Source of the DNA: Pseudomonas schmalbachii
GTDB taxonomy: Bacteria; Pseudomonadota; Gammaproteobacteria; Pseudomonadales; Pseudomonadaceae
Reading direction: 5' to 3'
DNA length: 64,000 nt
Assembly (NCBI RefSeq): GCF_017589465.1
Contig: NZ_JAELYA010000008.1
Span: 62,001 to 126,000, forward strand
The position numbers and the translations under genes are program-made. Each line of letters starts with the position of its first letter. Positions within the stretch are counted from its first letter, which is position 1. The notes beneath the pieces were generated by a model. That model did no database searches, was not told the origin of the DNA, and saw only the letters and a program-made list of their open reading frames with translations. Shown in pieces: positions 11,711 through 20,880 of this stretch.

Positions 11711-13408
11711 ATGAGCACGCAATTCGATCTGGTGATCCGTGGCGGCGAAGTCGCCGACGGGCTGGGTGGCGAGACCTGTCGCGCCGACGTGGCGATCAGG
11801 GACGGGCGCATCGTCGAGGTGGGGCAGGTCGCCGGCCGTGGCGTGGAGGAAATCGACGCGCGCGGCCATCTGGTGACGCCCGGCTTCGTCGATATCCACA
11901 CTCATTACGATGCCCAGGCCATGTGGGATCGCAGCCTGGCGCCGTCGAGCAATCACGGGGTGACCACCGTGGTGATGGGCAACTGCGGTGTCGGCTTCGC
12001 CCCGGTGCGTGCGGGCGACCGCGAGTGCCTGATCGAGCTGATGGAAGGCGTCGAGGACATCCCCGGCGTGGCCCTGCATGAAGGGCTGGACTGGCAGTGG
12101 GAAAGCTTCGCCGACTACCTCGCCGCGCTGGAGGCCCGTCCCCGCGATATCGACTGCTGCGCCCAGTTGCCCCACGCCGCGTTGCGCCTCTACGTGATGG
12201 GCGAGCGCGCCGTGCGCCTGGAGATGGCCACCGACGAGGACATGGCGCGCATGCGCGAGCTGGCCGCGGAGGCCATGCGCGCCGGCGCCATCGGTTTCTC
12301 CACTTCGCGCTCGCTGAACCACAAGTCGGTCAGGGGCGACCCGACGCCGAGCCTGCGCGCCGCCGAGGAAGAGCTGACCGCCATCGCCCTCGGCCTGAAG
12401 GACGCCGGGCGTGGCGTGCTGCAGGTGATCACCGACTTCCTCGACGTGGAGGCCGAGTTCGCCCTGCTGCGCCGGCTGGTCGAGGTGTCCGGGCGGCCGC
12501 TGTCGTTCTCCCTGGCGCAGCGCCACAGCGCGCCCGATGCCTGGAGGCGCGTGCTGGAGCTGACCGCCGAGGCGGTGCGCGACGGCCTGCCGATGCGGGC
12601 ACAGATCGCTCCGCGCGGCGTCGGCGTGCTGCTTGGCCTGAAGGGCAGCCTGAATGTGTTCTGCGAGTGTCCGGGCTACAGGGAAATCGCCGATCTGCCG
12701 CTGGAGGAGCGGGTGGCGCGGATGCGCGAGCCGCAGCTGCGCGAGCGCCTGCTGGCGGAGGTCGATGGCTCGCGCCATGCGCTGCTGGGGCCGAAGCTGC
12801 ACGACTACGCCAACCTCTACCGGATCGGCAACCCGCCGAACTACAACCCCGGCCGGGAAGCGGCGGTCGCCGCCATTGCCGCACGGGAAGGGCGCGAGGC
12901 GAAGGAGATGGCCTACGACCTGCTGCTGGAGGACGACGGCGGCAATTTCCTCTACATGCCGATGGCCAACTACGCCGCGCGCGACCTGGAGTGCTGCGCC
13001 GAGATGATCGCCGACCCCAACACGGTGATCGGCCTCGGCGACGGCGGCGCGCATGTCGGGCTGATCTGCGATTCCAGTTTCCCGACCTTCCTCCTGCAGC
13101 ACTGGGGCACGCACAGCGGCCGCTTCAGCCTGCCGTGGCTGGTCAAGCGGCAGACCTCGGACACCGCCCGCGCGGTGGGCCTGCTGGATCGCGGGGTGAT
13201 CGCGCCGGGGATGAAGGCGGATATCAATGTGATCGCGCCGGACCGCCTCGGGCTGGCGGTGCCACACATCCGCCACGACCTGCCGGCCGGCGGCAAGCGC
13301 CTGCTGCAGGGTGCCAGCGGCTATGTGGCGACCATCGTGTCCGGCGTGCCGGTGTACCGCGACGGAGAACCCACCGGCCAATACCCCGGCCGGCTGGTAC
13401 GGCCGTAG
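11711..13408 (+). CDS. D-aminoacylase-like amidohydrolase
   Basis: Metal-dependent amidohydrolase of 565 residues. It opens with the family beta-strand [11 protein letters not shown]. The metal-binding [16 protein letters not shown] follows (~58-73), then [19 protein letters not shown] (~79-97), typical of the N-acyl-D-amino-acid deacylase group. The C-terminal [10 protein letters not shown] holds the late catalytic aspartate. Many family members in catabolic islands have no known substrate, so an amide or acyl conjugate is all I would suggest. AGGAGGTGGC lies just before the ATG. The stop TAG is the start of a family B repeat (GTAGGTTGGCGCTGAGCG). Confidence 0.85.
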   Translation: MSTQFDLVIRGGEVADGLGGETCRADVAIRDGRIVEVGQVAGRGVEEIDARGHLVTPGFVDIHTHYDAQAMWDRSLAPSSNHGVTTVVMGNCGVGFAPVRAGDRECLIELMEGVEDIPGVALHEGLDWQWESFADYLAALEARPRDIDCCAQLPHAALRLYVMGERAVRLEMATDEDMARMRELAAEAMRAGAIGFSTSRSLNHKSVRGDPTPSLRAAEEELTAIALGLKDAGRGVLQVITDFLDVEAEFALLRRLVEVSGRPLSFSLAQRHSAPDAWRRVLELTAEAVRDGLPMRAQIAPRGVGVLLGLKGSLNVFCECPGYREIADLPLEERVARMREPQLRERLLAEVDGSRHALLGPKLHDYANLYRIGNPPNYNPGREAAVAAIAAREGREAKEMAYDLLLEDDGGNFLYMPMANYAARDLECCAEMIADPNTVIGLGDGGAHVGLICDSSFPTFLLQHWGTHSGRFSLPWLVKRQTSDTARAVGLLDRGVIAPGMKADINVIAPDRLGLAVPHIRHDLPAGGKRLLQGASGYVATIVSGVPVYRDGEPTGQYPGRLVRP

Positions 13409-13604
13409 GTTGGCGCTGAGCGCAGCGAAGCCCAACATCTGGCGGGGCCGGCACCACTTTCGTTGGGCTTCGTGCCTCAGCCCAACCTACGGTGGATCGG
13501 AGGTGTGCGGGGTTGTTTCGCGTAGGTTGGCGCTGAGCTTGCGAAGCCCAACGGTGCCACTGCCGGGCTCATGTTGGGCTTCGCTGCGCTCAGCGCCAAC
13601 CTAC
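13405..13604. repeat. Two tandem family B inverted repeats
   Basis: The first copy (13405-13490) starts GTAGGTTGGCGCTGAGCGCA and supplies the TAG stop of the amidohydrolase gene. The second copy (13522-13604) ends CTCAGCGCCAACCTAC. They lie between convergent genes. Confidence 0.9.
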
Positions 13605-13632
13605 GATTCAGCGCCAACCTGCGTTTAGGCGC

Positions 13633-15351
13633 TTACTTCTGACTCACCTTGACCGGCTCGACCTTCTCCATGCGGCTGGTGTCCAGCAGCACGTGGCCGA
13701 AGGCCATGCCGTACATGATGCGGCCGGTGTGGTCGACCTTGATCGGCGCGTACATGCCGTTGAATACCGGGTCGCTGCCGGAGGCGATTTCCAGCACGGT
13801 CTTGCCGGTGTCGAGGTCCATGCCGATGTGGTAGCCCTCGCCCATGCGGCCGGCGTAGAAGCCGTTGATGATCGCCATGCGGCTGCCGCCGCTGATCATC
13901 GGCACGATGGAGATGGAGCCGACGTCGGTACGGGTCCACAGGGTCTTCCACTCGTCCTTGGCGTTGTCCCACTTGAACATCGCCACGCCGCGCGGGGTCG
14001 GACGGGTCATGCCGTTGAGCATGGTGACGTAGTAGCTGGACTTGTCCAGGACCGGCGTGTCTTCGGCGGGGATGTTGTTGACCACGAAGGCATGGCCGTC
14101 ATACACCGCGACCGACTGCTCGGACTGCACGGTGGGAATGTCCGCGCCCAGGTCGACTTCACGCTGGTCGGCGATGCGCGGCGACAGGGTGCCGGGCTTC
14201 TGCTTCCAGCCGGCCGGGATCTTGTCGCGCCACATGGCCACCATGTGCATCTTCTTCGCGCCGTCGGTGAGCACCACCAGCTTGTCCTCGTCCGGACCGA
14301 AGCCCATCAGGGTCGGGGTGGAGCCGGTGCCGTCGGCGATCTTGATGGTGGTGAACAGCGGGCCGCGCTCGTACGGGGCCTTCCAGGCGCCGCTGGCTTC
14401 GTCGGCGTGGAGCTTGCCCTGCTTGTCCACCACCAGGCGGTACATATTCTGGTTGGACGCGACGTATACCGCGCCGCCATCGACTTCCGGACCGGTGGCG
14501 AAGGAGTTGAAGATCAGCTCGTCGCTGCCTTCCATGCGGTAACTGTCGATCAGCTTCAGGGTGTTGCGGTCGAAGGTGGCGATGGTGCCGCCCATGGTGC
14601 TGGCCACCAGGTAGCCGTTCAGGGTCATGCCCAGGCCGAAGGTCACGTCCGCCTGCTTGCCGGTGACGCGCTTGACCTTCTCGGGGTTGAACAGCGAGTC
14701 GGGGAGTTTCTCCTCGCGGCTCAGCTTCATGCCGGAGTTGGGGTCCTTCGGATCGTTCTGGTCGATGCGGAACACGCTGCGGCCGTTGACGCCGATGAAG
14801 GCGTTGTCGCGGGTCAGCAACGAGTAGATGGAGCCGTTGAGGATCTGGTCGGTGGTGCTGCTCAGCATGCGGTTGGGCTGCTTCTGCATGTATTCCAGCA
14901 GGCCCTTCTCATCCTTGGCTTCGAGGAACTTGCGGGTGTCGGCCGCCTGCTGCAGGCGCTGCTCCGGGGTGATGGCCTTGTAGTTGGGCAGGCGCATCGG
15001 CAGGTCGACGCGGGCGATCTCGGTGAACTTGAAGTCGTCGAGCTTCACCTTGCGCAGCGAGAAGCCGGACCACAGCCAGTAGATGTCCTGGCCGGCGACC
15101 TTGTCGTAGTACTGGATCAGGCTCGCCGACTCGTTCGGCAGGATGCGCCAGGAATCCGGGGTGACCTTGTAGAAACCGCGCGCCACCGGGATGTCGGTGC
15201 TGTCGCTGGCCGCGTCGTTCCAGTGCGTCTGGTTGTTGTAGGACTGCGCCAGATAGGGGTTGCTCGGCGCGACGGTGCCAGCGGAGGCCATCAGCGGAGC
15301 GGCGAGGCAGGCCGCCAGAAGCGTCCGGCGGGTACGAAGCAGATGTTTCAT
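13633..15351 (-). CDS. Exported protein of unknown function, possible beta-propeller
   Basis: Predicted periplasmic or envelope protein of 572 residues. The ATG at 15351 begins MKHLLRTRRTLLAACLAAPL, a signal peptide with a twin-Arg-like but not consensus n-region and likely cleavage after MASA. An in-frame ATG 10 codons upstream is less likely because AAAAGAGA sits correctly for 15351. The mature part has repeated short beta-rich segments such as GGTIATFDRNTLKLID, GGAVYVASNQNMYRL and YHIGMDLDTGKTVLEIASG. These suggest a quinoprotein-like or WD-like propeller. I do not recognise the family. It is divergent from the AMACR-like gene across an intergenic space with paired 17-bp dyads. Confidence 0.8.
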   Translation of the reverse strand: MKHLLRTRRTLLAACLAAPLMASAGTVAPSNPYLAQSYNNQTHWNDAASDSTDIPVARGFYKVTPDSWRILPNESASLIQYYDKVAGQDIYWLWSGFSLRKVKLDDFKFTEIARVDLPMRLPNYKAITPEQRLQQAADTRKFLEAKDEKGLLEYMQKQPNRMLSSTTDQILNGSIYSLLTRDNAFIGVNGRSVFRIDQNDPKDPNSGMKLSREEKLPDSLFNPEKVKRVTGKQADVTFGLGMTLNGYLVASTMGGTIATFDRNTLKLIDSYRMEGSDELIFNSFATGPEVDGGAVYVASNQNMYRLVVDKQGKLHADEASGAWKAPYERGPLFTTIKIADGTGSTPTLMGFGPDEDKLVVLTDGAKKMHMVAMWRDKIPAGWKQKPGTLSPRIADQREVDLGADIPTVQSEQSVAVYDGHAFVVNNIPAEDTPVLDKSSYYVTMLNGMTRPTPRGVAMFKWDNAKDEWKTLWTRTDVGSISIVPMISGGSRMAIINGFYAGRMGEGYHIGMDLDTGKTVLEIASGSDPVFNGMYAPIKVDHTGRIMYGMAFGHVLLDTSRMEKVEPVKVSQK

Positions 15352-15447
15352 GGGGTCGGTCTCTTTTATGTGAATTGTCATGAGCCTGATGCCGGGGCTG
15401 CGCCCGGGCCTTGGCGGGACTATAGCCGCATGCCCCGCCGGTGCCGC

Positions 15448-15484
15448 CTACCCGCACCGAGTAGGGGCCACCCGGTGCGGGTAG
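15448..15484. promoter_or_regulatory. Paired 17-bp dyads, candidate operator
   Basis: CTACCCGCACCGAGTAG (15448-15464) and, three bases later in inverted orientation, CCACCCGGTGCGGGTAG (15468-15484). Both fit CTACCC-N5-G(A/G)GT(A/G)G when read on the appropriate strand. They lie between divergent genes. Similar single sites occur at 17591, 26481, 32425 and, weaker, 48039. The factor is unknown; LuxR-type dimers are one option. Confidence 0.5.
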
Positions 15485-15565
15485 TAAGTGCGTGGCGACC
15501 GCTCTGTTAGCCTCGGAACGATTGAAAATCCCCTGCGCGGGTCAAGACAAGAGAGAGGCACGCTG

Positions 15566-16672
15566 ATGCTGTCAGGTATCAAGATCGTCGAAATTTGCGG
15601 GATCGGTCCGGGTCCCTTCTGTTCCATGCATCTGGCCGACCTCGGCGCGGATGTCATCGCCGTCGAGCGCGCCGAATCGATGTCGATCACCGGCGAAGCC
15701 AACGCCGCGAAGAACCCGATGAACCGTGGCAAGCGTTCGGTGACCGCCGACCTGAAGACCGCCGAAGGCCGCGAGACCGTGCTGAAACTGATCGAAAGCG
15801 CCGACGCGCTGATCGAAGGCATGCGTCCGGGCGTGATGGAGCGCCTGGGCCTCGGCCCGGACGTGCTGCTGGCGCGCAATCCGAAGCTGGTGTTCGGCCG
15901 CATGACCGGCTGGGGCCAGTACGGCCCGATGGCCAAGGCCGCCGGCCATGACAACAACTACGCCTCGCTGTCCGGCGCCATGTACTACTGCGGCACCGCG
16001 AACGAGGCGCCGTCCGCGCCGATCTCGCTGCTCGGCGACATCGCCGGCGGCGCGCTGTACCTGGCTATCGGCATCCTCTCCGGCATCCTCAACGCCCGCG
16101 CCACCGGCAAGGGCACCGTGGTCGACGCCGCCATCGTCGATGGCTCGGCGCACATCATGGGTCTGATGATGAACCTGGCCGCCAAGGGCCTGCTGAAGGA
16201 AGAACGCGGCAGGAGCGTCCACGACGGTTCGCACTTCTACGCCACCTACCGCTGCGCCGATGGCCAGTACGTGGCGCTGGGCTCGATGGAGCCGCAGTTC
16301 TATGCCCTGCTGCTGGAGCAGCTCGGCCTCAAGGACGACCCGCTGTTCGCCAAGCAGTGGGACCAGCAGCGCTGGCCGGAACAGCGCGCTGCCCTGGCGA
16401 AGATCTTCGCCGGCCGCACCCGCGCCGAATGGTGCGACCTGATGGAAGGCACCGACGTGTGCTTCGCTCCGGTGAACAGCCCGCGCGAAGCGTCGAAGCA
16501 TCCGCACATGGTCGAGCGCGGCGTGTACTTCGAGCGCGACGGCATGCTGCAGGTTTCGCCGGCGCCGCGCTTCGACGGCAAGGTGGTCACCCCCGGCCCG
16601 GTCCCGACCCGTGGCGAGCACACCGCCGAGGTGGTCGCCGGCCTGGAAAACGGATCGCCCTGGCGCGCCTGA
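15566..16672 (+). CDS. CaiB/BaiF family protein, alpha-methylacyl-CoA racemase-like
   Basis: Predicted cytoplasmic enzyme of 368 residues in family III CoA transferases, closest in motifs to alpha-methylacyl-CoA racemase, which interconverts (R)- and (S)-2-methylacyl-CoA. GIGPGPFCSMHLADLGADVI opens the protein. The racemase motif AGHDNNY gives the catalytic His and LLGDIAGGALYL the catalytic Asp. GAGAGAGG at 15551-15558 supports the ATG at 15566 over an upstream in-frame ATG. It is followed by a strong terminator, so it is probably monocistronic. A second racemase-like paralogue is at 23339-24496. Racemases of this kind serve breakdown of methyl-branched acids such as isoprenoid or sterol side chains. 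Confidence 0.88.
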   Translation: MLSGIKIVEICGIGPGPFCSMHLADLGADVIAVERAESMSITGEANAAKNPMNRGKRSVTADLKTAEGRETVLKLIESADALIEGMRPGVMERLGLGPDVLLARNPKLVFGRMTGWGQYGPMAKAAGHDNNYASLSGAMYYCGTANEAPSAPISLLGDIAGGALYLAIGILSGILNARATGKGTVVDAAIVDGSAHIMGLMMNLAAKGLLKEERGRSVHDGSHFYATYRCADGQYVALGSMEPQFYALLLEQLGLKDDPLFAKQWDQQRWPEQRAALAKIFAGRTRAEWCDLMEGTDVCFAPVNSPREASKHPHMVERGVYFERDGMLQVSPAPRFDGKVVTPGPVPTRGEHTAEVVAGLENGSPWRA

Positions 16673-16685
16673 TCCAGCCCGAATG

Positions 16686-16720
16686 AAAAGCCCGCCACCC
16701 GAAAGGGTGGCGGGCTTTTT
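16686..16720 (+). terminator. Rho-independent terminator
   Basis: AAAAGCCCGCCACCC, loop GAAA, GGGTGGCGGGCTTTTT, 14 bases after the stop of the AMACR-like gene. The stem is perfect and flanked by A- and T-runs, so it could work in both directions. Confidence 0.95.
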
Positions 16721-16754
16721 CGTTCGCGGATGCTGGATACCAACCTTCCGTTAC

Positions 16755-16887
16755 CGCATGGGTATCGCTTCGCTCAACCCATCCTACGGGCCGTCTCGCG
16801 AGGCCGCGTAGGTTGGCGCTGAACGCAGTGAAGCCCAACGGTGCAGCGCCCGGCCATCGTTGGGCTTCGTGCCTCAGCCCAACCTAC
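16755..16887. repeat. Family C half-repeat and family B inverted repeat
   Basis: GCATGGGTATCGCTTCGCTC..ACCCATCCTACGG (16755-16790) is a family C half. A family B copy follows at 16808-16887, starting GTAGGTTGGCGCTGAACGCA. They occupy the gap between the racemase-like gene and the DUF2889 gene. Confidence 0.85.
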
Positions 16888-16920
16888 GGTGCCCGGCCCA
16901 ACCTACCCGCCCTACCGGGC

Positions 16921-17499
16921 CTACTCGCTGGCGATCAGCTGGCGCCGCTCCAGCGGCCAGATGCGTGCCGCCGGCGGGCCGTCTTCGCGCAGGGCGTAGC
17001 AGGAGTCGATCGACCGGGGTCTTTCCATCGGGCCGCTGCCCTTTGGCGTCGGCATCGGGCCGATCGTCGCGCGCTGGATGGAGAACATCGTCTGGTAGGC
17101 GGTGGTCGCCATCGGGCCGAGCAGTTCGGTGAGATGGGTGCAGCCCTGCGCGCCGGCGAACAGGCTCTTCACCCGCTGGGTGAAGCCGGGGCCGATCTTC
17201 TCGCCGGCCAGCGCGGCATAGGCGGTGTTGATTTCCGGGCAGAACGGCGTCGGCGAAGCGGCGATGCGCGCGGACACCTCGTGGATCACCAGCTGTCTGT
17301 CGACGGTCATGCACATGTGCATGTCATGGATGTCGCCGCCGGCTTCCAGGTCGCGGTAGGGCAGGCGGGTATCGTCGGCGCTGATGTCCTGCATGCGCGC
17401 CTCGATGTCGTACAGGCCATCCTCGCGCTCATAGCCATCGCAGACGATCCGGCGGGTGTGCAGGAGTTTGCGTCCGGGTTTCTGCTGCGCAGTGCTCAT
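16921..17499 (-). CDS. DUF2889 domain-containing protein
   Basis: Protein of 192 residues with no signal peptide. It has the DUF2889 features LLHTRRIVCDGYEREDGLYDIEA (~11-33) and QGCTHLTELLGPMATTAYQT (~118-137), and the conserved early-Cys and mid-protein DMHMCMTVDRQLVI regions. The function of the family is unknown. Members often sit in degradation clusters for hydrophobic or aromatic compounds. A paralogue with the same length and motifs is at 47431-48012 next to the beta-oxidation run, so the pair ties the two parts of this island together. A 17-bp dyad (17591-17607) lies about 90 bases upstream of its start. Confidence 0.85.
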   Translation of the reverse strand: MSTAQQKPGRKLLHTRRIVCDGYEREDGLYDIEARMQDISADDTRLPYRDLEAGGDIHDMHMCMTVDRQLVIHEVSARIAASPTPFCPEINTAYAALAGEKIGPGFTQRVKSLFAGAQGCTHLTELLGPMATTAYQTMFSIQRATIGPMPTPKGSGPMERPRSIDSCYALREDGPPAARIWPLERRQLIASE

Positions 17500-17590
17500 G
17501 GGCTATCGCTCTCGTTCGAAGTGGGCAGCCGGACTCCTTCGAAGGAATCCGGCCAGCATCGATGATCGGCAGGCAGGCGCTGGAGGAACA

Positions 17591-17607
17591 CTACCCACGG
17601 TGGGTGG
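17591..17607. promoter_or_regulatory. 17-bp dyad, candidate operator
   Basis: CTACCCACGGTGGGTGG, a near-palindrome with the CTACCC-N5-GGGTGG spacing seen at 15448-15484. It lies upstream of the DUF2889 gene and just past the 3' end of the LuxR gene. Confidence 0.4.
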
Positions 17608-17611
17608 CAGG

Positions 17612-20353
17612 CTACAGCTTGCCGGCGGAGTCCAGGCCCAGGTCGCGCATCCTGGCGATGGCCTCGTCGCGGCCGGAGACGCCGAGCTTGCCGTAGATGT
17701 TCTTCAGGTGCCATTTCACCGTTTCCGGCGAGACGCCCAGCGCCCGGGCGATCTTCTTGTTCGGCATGGCGTGGGCGAGCAGGGCGAGCACTTCGCTTTC
17801 CCGGTCGCTCAGGTTGCCGATGGCCGCGGCGGGCGCCGTGCCGGTGCCGGCGTCCTGCGCGGCCTGCTCGCTCGCCGCCAGCAGGCGCTGGATGTAGAAG
17901 CCGAGGACAGGGTCGGTCCGCTCGTCTTCCAGCAGTCTGGCGAGCATCTTCGGCACCCGGTGGGAAACGCTCAGCAGGCTGCGCAGCAGACCCAGCTGAT
18001 GGCCCAGGCGCAGCGCCTCGATCATCTGTGCGCGGGCCGCTTCGTCGTTGCCGCGGCCCTGTTCGGCGATCGCCAGCAGCATGCGCAGGCTGGCCACCCG
18101 GCGCCAGCGCTTGCTTTCCTCGCAGGTGGCGATCAGCGGCGCGAGTACCTCGGCGGCGGTGGCGAAGTCCTTGCGGTGGATGCGCTCCTCGGCCTGGGCG
18201 CGCTGGGCGACCATGCGGATATCGCCGGCGATGCCACGGTTGTCGGAGTAGCCGGCGGCCAGTGTTTCGATGCGCTCCAGCGTAGCCTTCGCCTGTTCGA
18301 TCTCGCCCTGCTGGAGGAAGAAGCTGTGGCGGACGATGAGGGCGCTGACCAGCAGGCGGTCGAGGCTGTAGGCGCTGGCGTATTCCTCCAGCCGGTCGAT
18401 CTGCGCGTGGGCCTCCAGGCGGCGGCCGGCCTGCCAGTGCGAGGACGACAGCATGAGCAGCGCCTGCAGCACCGCCTCCGGCAGCGAGGCGCGCTCCAGC
18501 ACGCCGATCCGCGGTTCCAGCAACTGGCACACCGACTCGCATTCGTTCAGTTCGTAGAGCGCGCTGGCCAGCAGGCCGGCGGCCATGAAGGCGACGGTGC
18601 CATAGGCCGGGCCCTGCTGTTCCGCCTCCTGCAGCACCTCGCGGAAGATGTGTTCGGCCTGGGTGATGCGCCCTTCGAGGATCAGGCTCATGCCGGCCAT
18701 GCAGCGCCCGACCAGGCTGCGTCGCGGCGAGCCGCCGGGCCGCTCGCCGGCATCGAGGATGGCGCGGGCGTGCTCGTACTCGCCCTGGTACATGTACAGC
18801 CAGGCGAGAGCGTTGCTGCGCCCGGTCTGGGCGAAGTCGTCGGCATCCTCGGGGATATCGAGCAGTTCCGGGAGCAGCGCCTGCGCCGCGTCGGTATCGT
18901 CGCGCTGCAGGGCGGTGCCAGCGTGCAGCAGGGTCAGGGCGTAGCGCTGGTTGGGTTCCAGGCCCTCACGCATGCCGTCGAGGCGCGCCACGGCCTGCTC
19001 CAGCGCCGCGTAGTCGCGGGCGAACATGTGGCGATGCGCGGTCACCAGCAGCAGGCCGAAGCGCTCCTGCATCTGCTCTTCCGGAATGCGCCGCAGCAGG
19101 CTGGCCAACTGGCTCAGGTCGCCGCGGGCGAGAAGGTCGTAGGCCCAGGCTTCGACGATGTCCGCCGCCGCCTGGGTATCGCCGGCCTGGATGGCATGGC
19201 GGACCGCCTCGTCGAGGTAGCCGCGTTCACTGAACCAGCTGCGTGCGGTCGCATGCAGCGCCTGCTGGTCGATTTCCGGATGCTCCGCCAGCTGGCCGCG
19301 CAGCACCTCGCGCAGCAGCGGGTGCATGCGGTACCAGGACTCGCGGTCATGGCTTTCGACCTTGGTGATGAACAGGTTGCTGCCGTCCAGCCGGGCCAGG
19401 CGGTTGAGCATCTTCGGCAGGGCGTGCGGCTGGCCGAACAGGGCGGCGCACAACGAGGCGCAGAAGCGGTTGCAGATGGACGTGCGCAGCAGCAGGGCGA
19501 GGTCGTCCGGCGCCAGGTTGGCCAGCACTTCCTGCTCGAAGTAGCTGGCGAAGGCGCCGGCATCGCGCACCTGTACGTGCGGATAGCTGCCGTTCGGCCT
19601 GGCCTTCAGGTCGACGGCGAACAGCTGCAGGCCGGCGGCCCAGCCGTCGGTCAGTTCGTGCAGGACTTCGGCGTCGCGCTTGTCGATCTTGCCCAGGTAT
19701 TCGCGGAGGAAGCGCTCCGACTCCTCGGCGCTGAAGCGCAGGTCGCGCAGGTCGAATTCGCTCAGCAGGCCCTGGGCGCGCAGGCGGGTCAGCGCATGGG
19801 GCATGGGCACTGCGGTGCGCGAACCGAGCACCAGGTGGAAATGCGCCGGCGCGTATTCGAGCAGCCATTGCAGTATCTGGAAGATGCGCGGGTCGCTCAG
19901 GAGGTGCAGGTCGTCGAGGATCAGCACGAGTTCCTGCTTGTGCTGGGCGATGCCCTGCACCAGGGTGATCACCCAGTGCTCCATGGCCAGGTCGTCGTTT
20001 TCCCGTCCCACGAGAATCGCGGCCTCGCGGACCATGGCCGGGTCCACCTCGGCCAGGCTCGCCAGCAGGCAGCTGGAGAAGCGCGCCAGGTCGTTGTCCT
20101 CGCCGGCCAGGGAGAGCCAGGCGACATCGAAGTTCAGCGACAGCAGCTCGCGGCGCCAGGCCAGCAGCGTGCTGGTCTTGCCGCAGCCGGCCGGCCCCTG
20201 GATCACCACGCAGCGCTGCCGTCGCGCTTCGAGCAGGCGGGAGATCAGCGCCTCGCGCGGCATCAGGTGGCGCGCCCCGCGGGGCGGCAGGACTTTGGTG
20301 CTGGCGACGACCTGCAGTTCGCGGTCGCTGGACGAATATCGGGAGCTAGGCAT
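17612..20353 (-). CDS. MalT-like LuxR family ATP-dependent regulator
   Basis: STAND-type regulator of 913 residues. Walker A is GPAGCGKTS at 53-61 and Walker B-like LVLILDDLHLL is near 145. A long TPR-like region follows. The C-terminal GerE domain starts at LSDRESEVLALLAHAMPNKKIARAL, with the recognition helix region SPETVKWHLKNIYGKLGV. The TVKW(N/H)LKNIY(A/G)KLGV signature groups it with the 6052 regulator rather than with the 26645, 37871 and 49938 proteins. It is transcribed towards DUF2889 and away from the MITE and the CaiB gene at 20881. Its targets may include either side. The start codon is followed by MPSSRYSSSD; the ribosome site is weak. Confidence 0.93.
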   Translation of the reverse strand: MPSSRYSSSDRELQVVASTKVLPPRGARHLMPREALISRLLEARRQRCVVIQGPAGCGKTSTLLAWRRELLSLNFDVAWLSLAGEDNDLARFSSCLLASLAEVDPAMVREAAILVGRENDDLAMEHWVITLVQGIAQHKQELVLILDDLHLLSDPRIFQILQWLLEYAPAHFHLVLGSRTAVPMPHALTRLRAQGLLSEFDLRDLRFSAEESERFLREYLGKIDKRDAEVLHELTDGWAAGLQLFAVDLKARPNGSYPHVQVRDAGAFASYFEQEVLANLAPDDLALLLRTSICNRFCASLCAALFGQPHALPKMLNRLARLDGSNLFITKVESHDRESWYRMHPLLREVLRGQLAEHPEIDQQALHATARSWFSERGYLDEAVRHAIQAGDTQAAADIVEAWAYDLLARGDLSQLASLLRRIPEEQMQERFGLLLVTAHRHMFARDYAALEQAVARLDGMREGLEPNQRYALTLLHAGTALQRDDTDAAQALLPELLDIPEDADDFAQTGRSNALAWLYMYQGEYEHARAILDAGERPGGSPRRSLVGRCMAGMSLILEGRITQAEHIFREVLQEAEQQGPAYGTVAFMAAGLLASALYELNECESVCQLLEPRIGVLERASLPEAVLQALLMLSSSHWQAGRRLEAHAQIDRLEEYASAYSLDRLLVSALIVRHSFFLQQGEIEQAKATLERIETLAAGYSDNRGIAGDIRMVAQRAQAEERIHRKDFATAAEVLAPLIATCEESKRWRRVASLRMLLAIAEQGRGNDEAARAQMIEALRLGHQLGLLRSLLSVSHRVPKMLARLLEDERTDPVLGFYIQRLLAASEQAAQDAGTGTAPAAAIGNLSDRESEVLALLAHAMPNKKIARALGVSPETVKWHLKNIYGKLGVSGRDEAIARMRDLGLDSAGKL

Positions 20354-20445
20354 GGCGAGTCGCTATGAATGGCCGAAGCCGGTTTTTCTTGTATGGATTG
20401 CCCGAGGATACCTATTTTTTCGCCGCCGGTTTGCAATCAAATGTA

Positions 20446-20714
20446 CTAGGGGCTGTTGACGTTTCGTTCCGAACCGCGTTGCCGCGACAAATCGCGCCAG
20501 GCTAGGCGCGGGGCGCAGGGAATGGTGCTCCCTTGCCAAGTCCCGCAACGACGCATGGCGCGATTTGCCGCGCAACCCGAAGGGACGGGCCTGTTTTTGC
20601 GCGGTGCCGCGTTACTCGTCGTTCATTTGGAATAACCAAACCACTCTCCTCGCGCCTTGCCCCGCGCAAAAACAGGCTCCGTCGCGGCCGGAACGAAACG
20701 TCAACAGCCCCTAG
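20446..20714. mobile_element. MITE-like element with 26-bp terminal inverted repeats
   Basis: The left end begins CTAGGGGCTGTTGACGTTTC and the right end is its perfect complement (26/26, 20446-20471 and 20689-20714). CTAG at both edges may be a duplicated target of the type made by IS5-group elements, or part of the repeat. Two internal inverted pairs are also perfect: CAAATCGCGCCA (20488-20499) with its complement at 20556-20567, and GCCTGTTTTTGCGCGG (20589-20604) with its complement at 20662-20677. The element is too small for a transposase and has no credible ORF. The rest of the 527-base gap (20354-20445 and 20715-20880) shows nothing I can name. Confidence 0.75.
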
Positions 20715-20880
20715 TGGCCGATACGAACGGCGTATCGGGCAAGATACAGAAAGTATTGTCGCCCGCTGCTCCGGCTTCCATAGCATGGCTGCAGTCACCC
20801 CACGGAAGCCAGTCCATGCCCGCGCCCATCCAGTTCACCCCGGCACACCGTTCCTGTTCGCCCTTCGCGGGGATCGCGGC

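Noticed and set aside
20446-20714. A complete insertion sequence or an integrase attachment site
   Set aside because: No transposase or integrase gene is present in 269 bases, and no tRNA gene is adjacent.
20533-20880. N-terminal extension of the CaiB gene into the MITE-like element
   Set aside because: The family begins at MSGPLAGVRIID (20881). The extension has no similarity and is coded by the repeat element.
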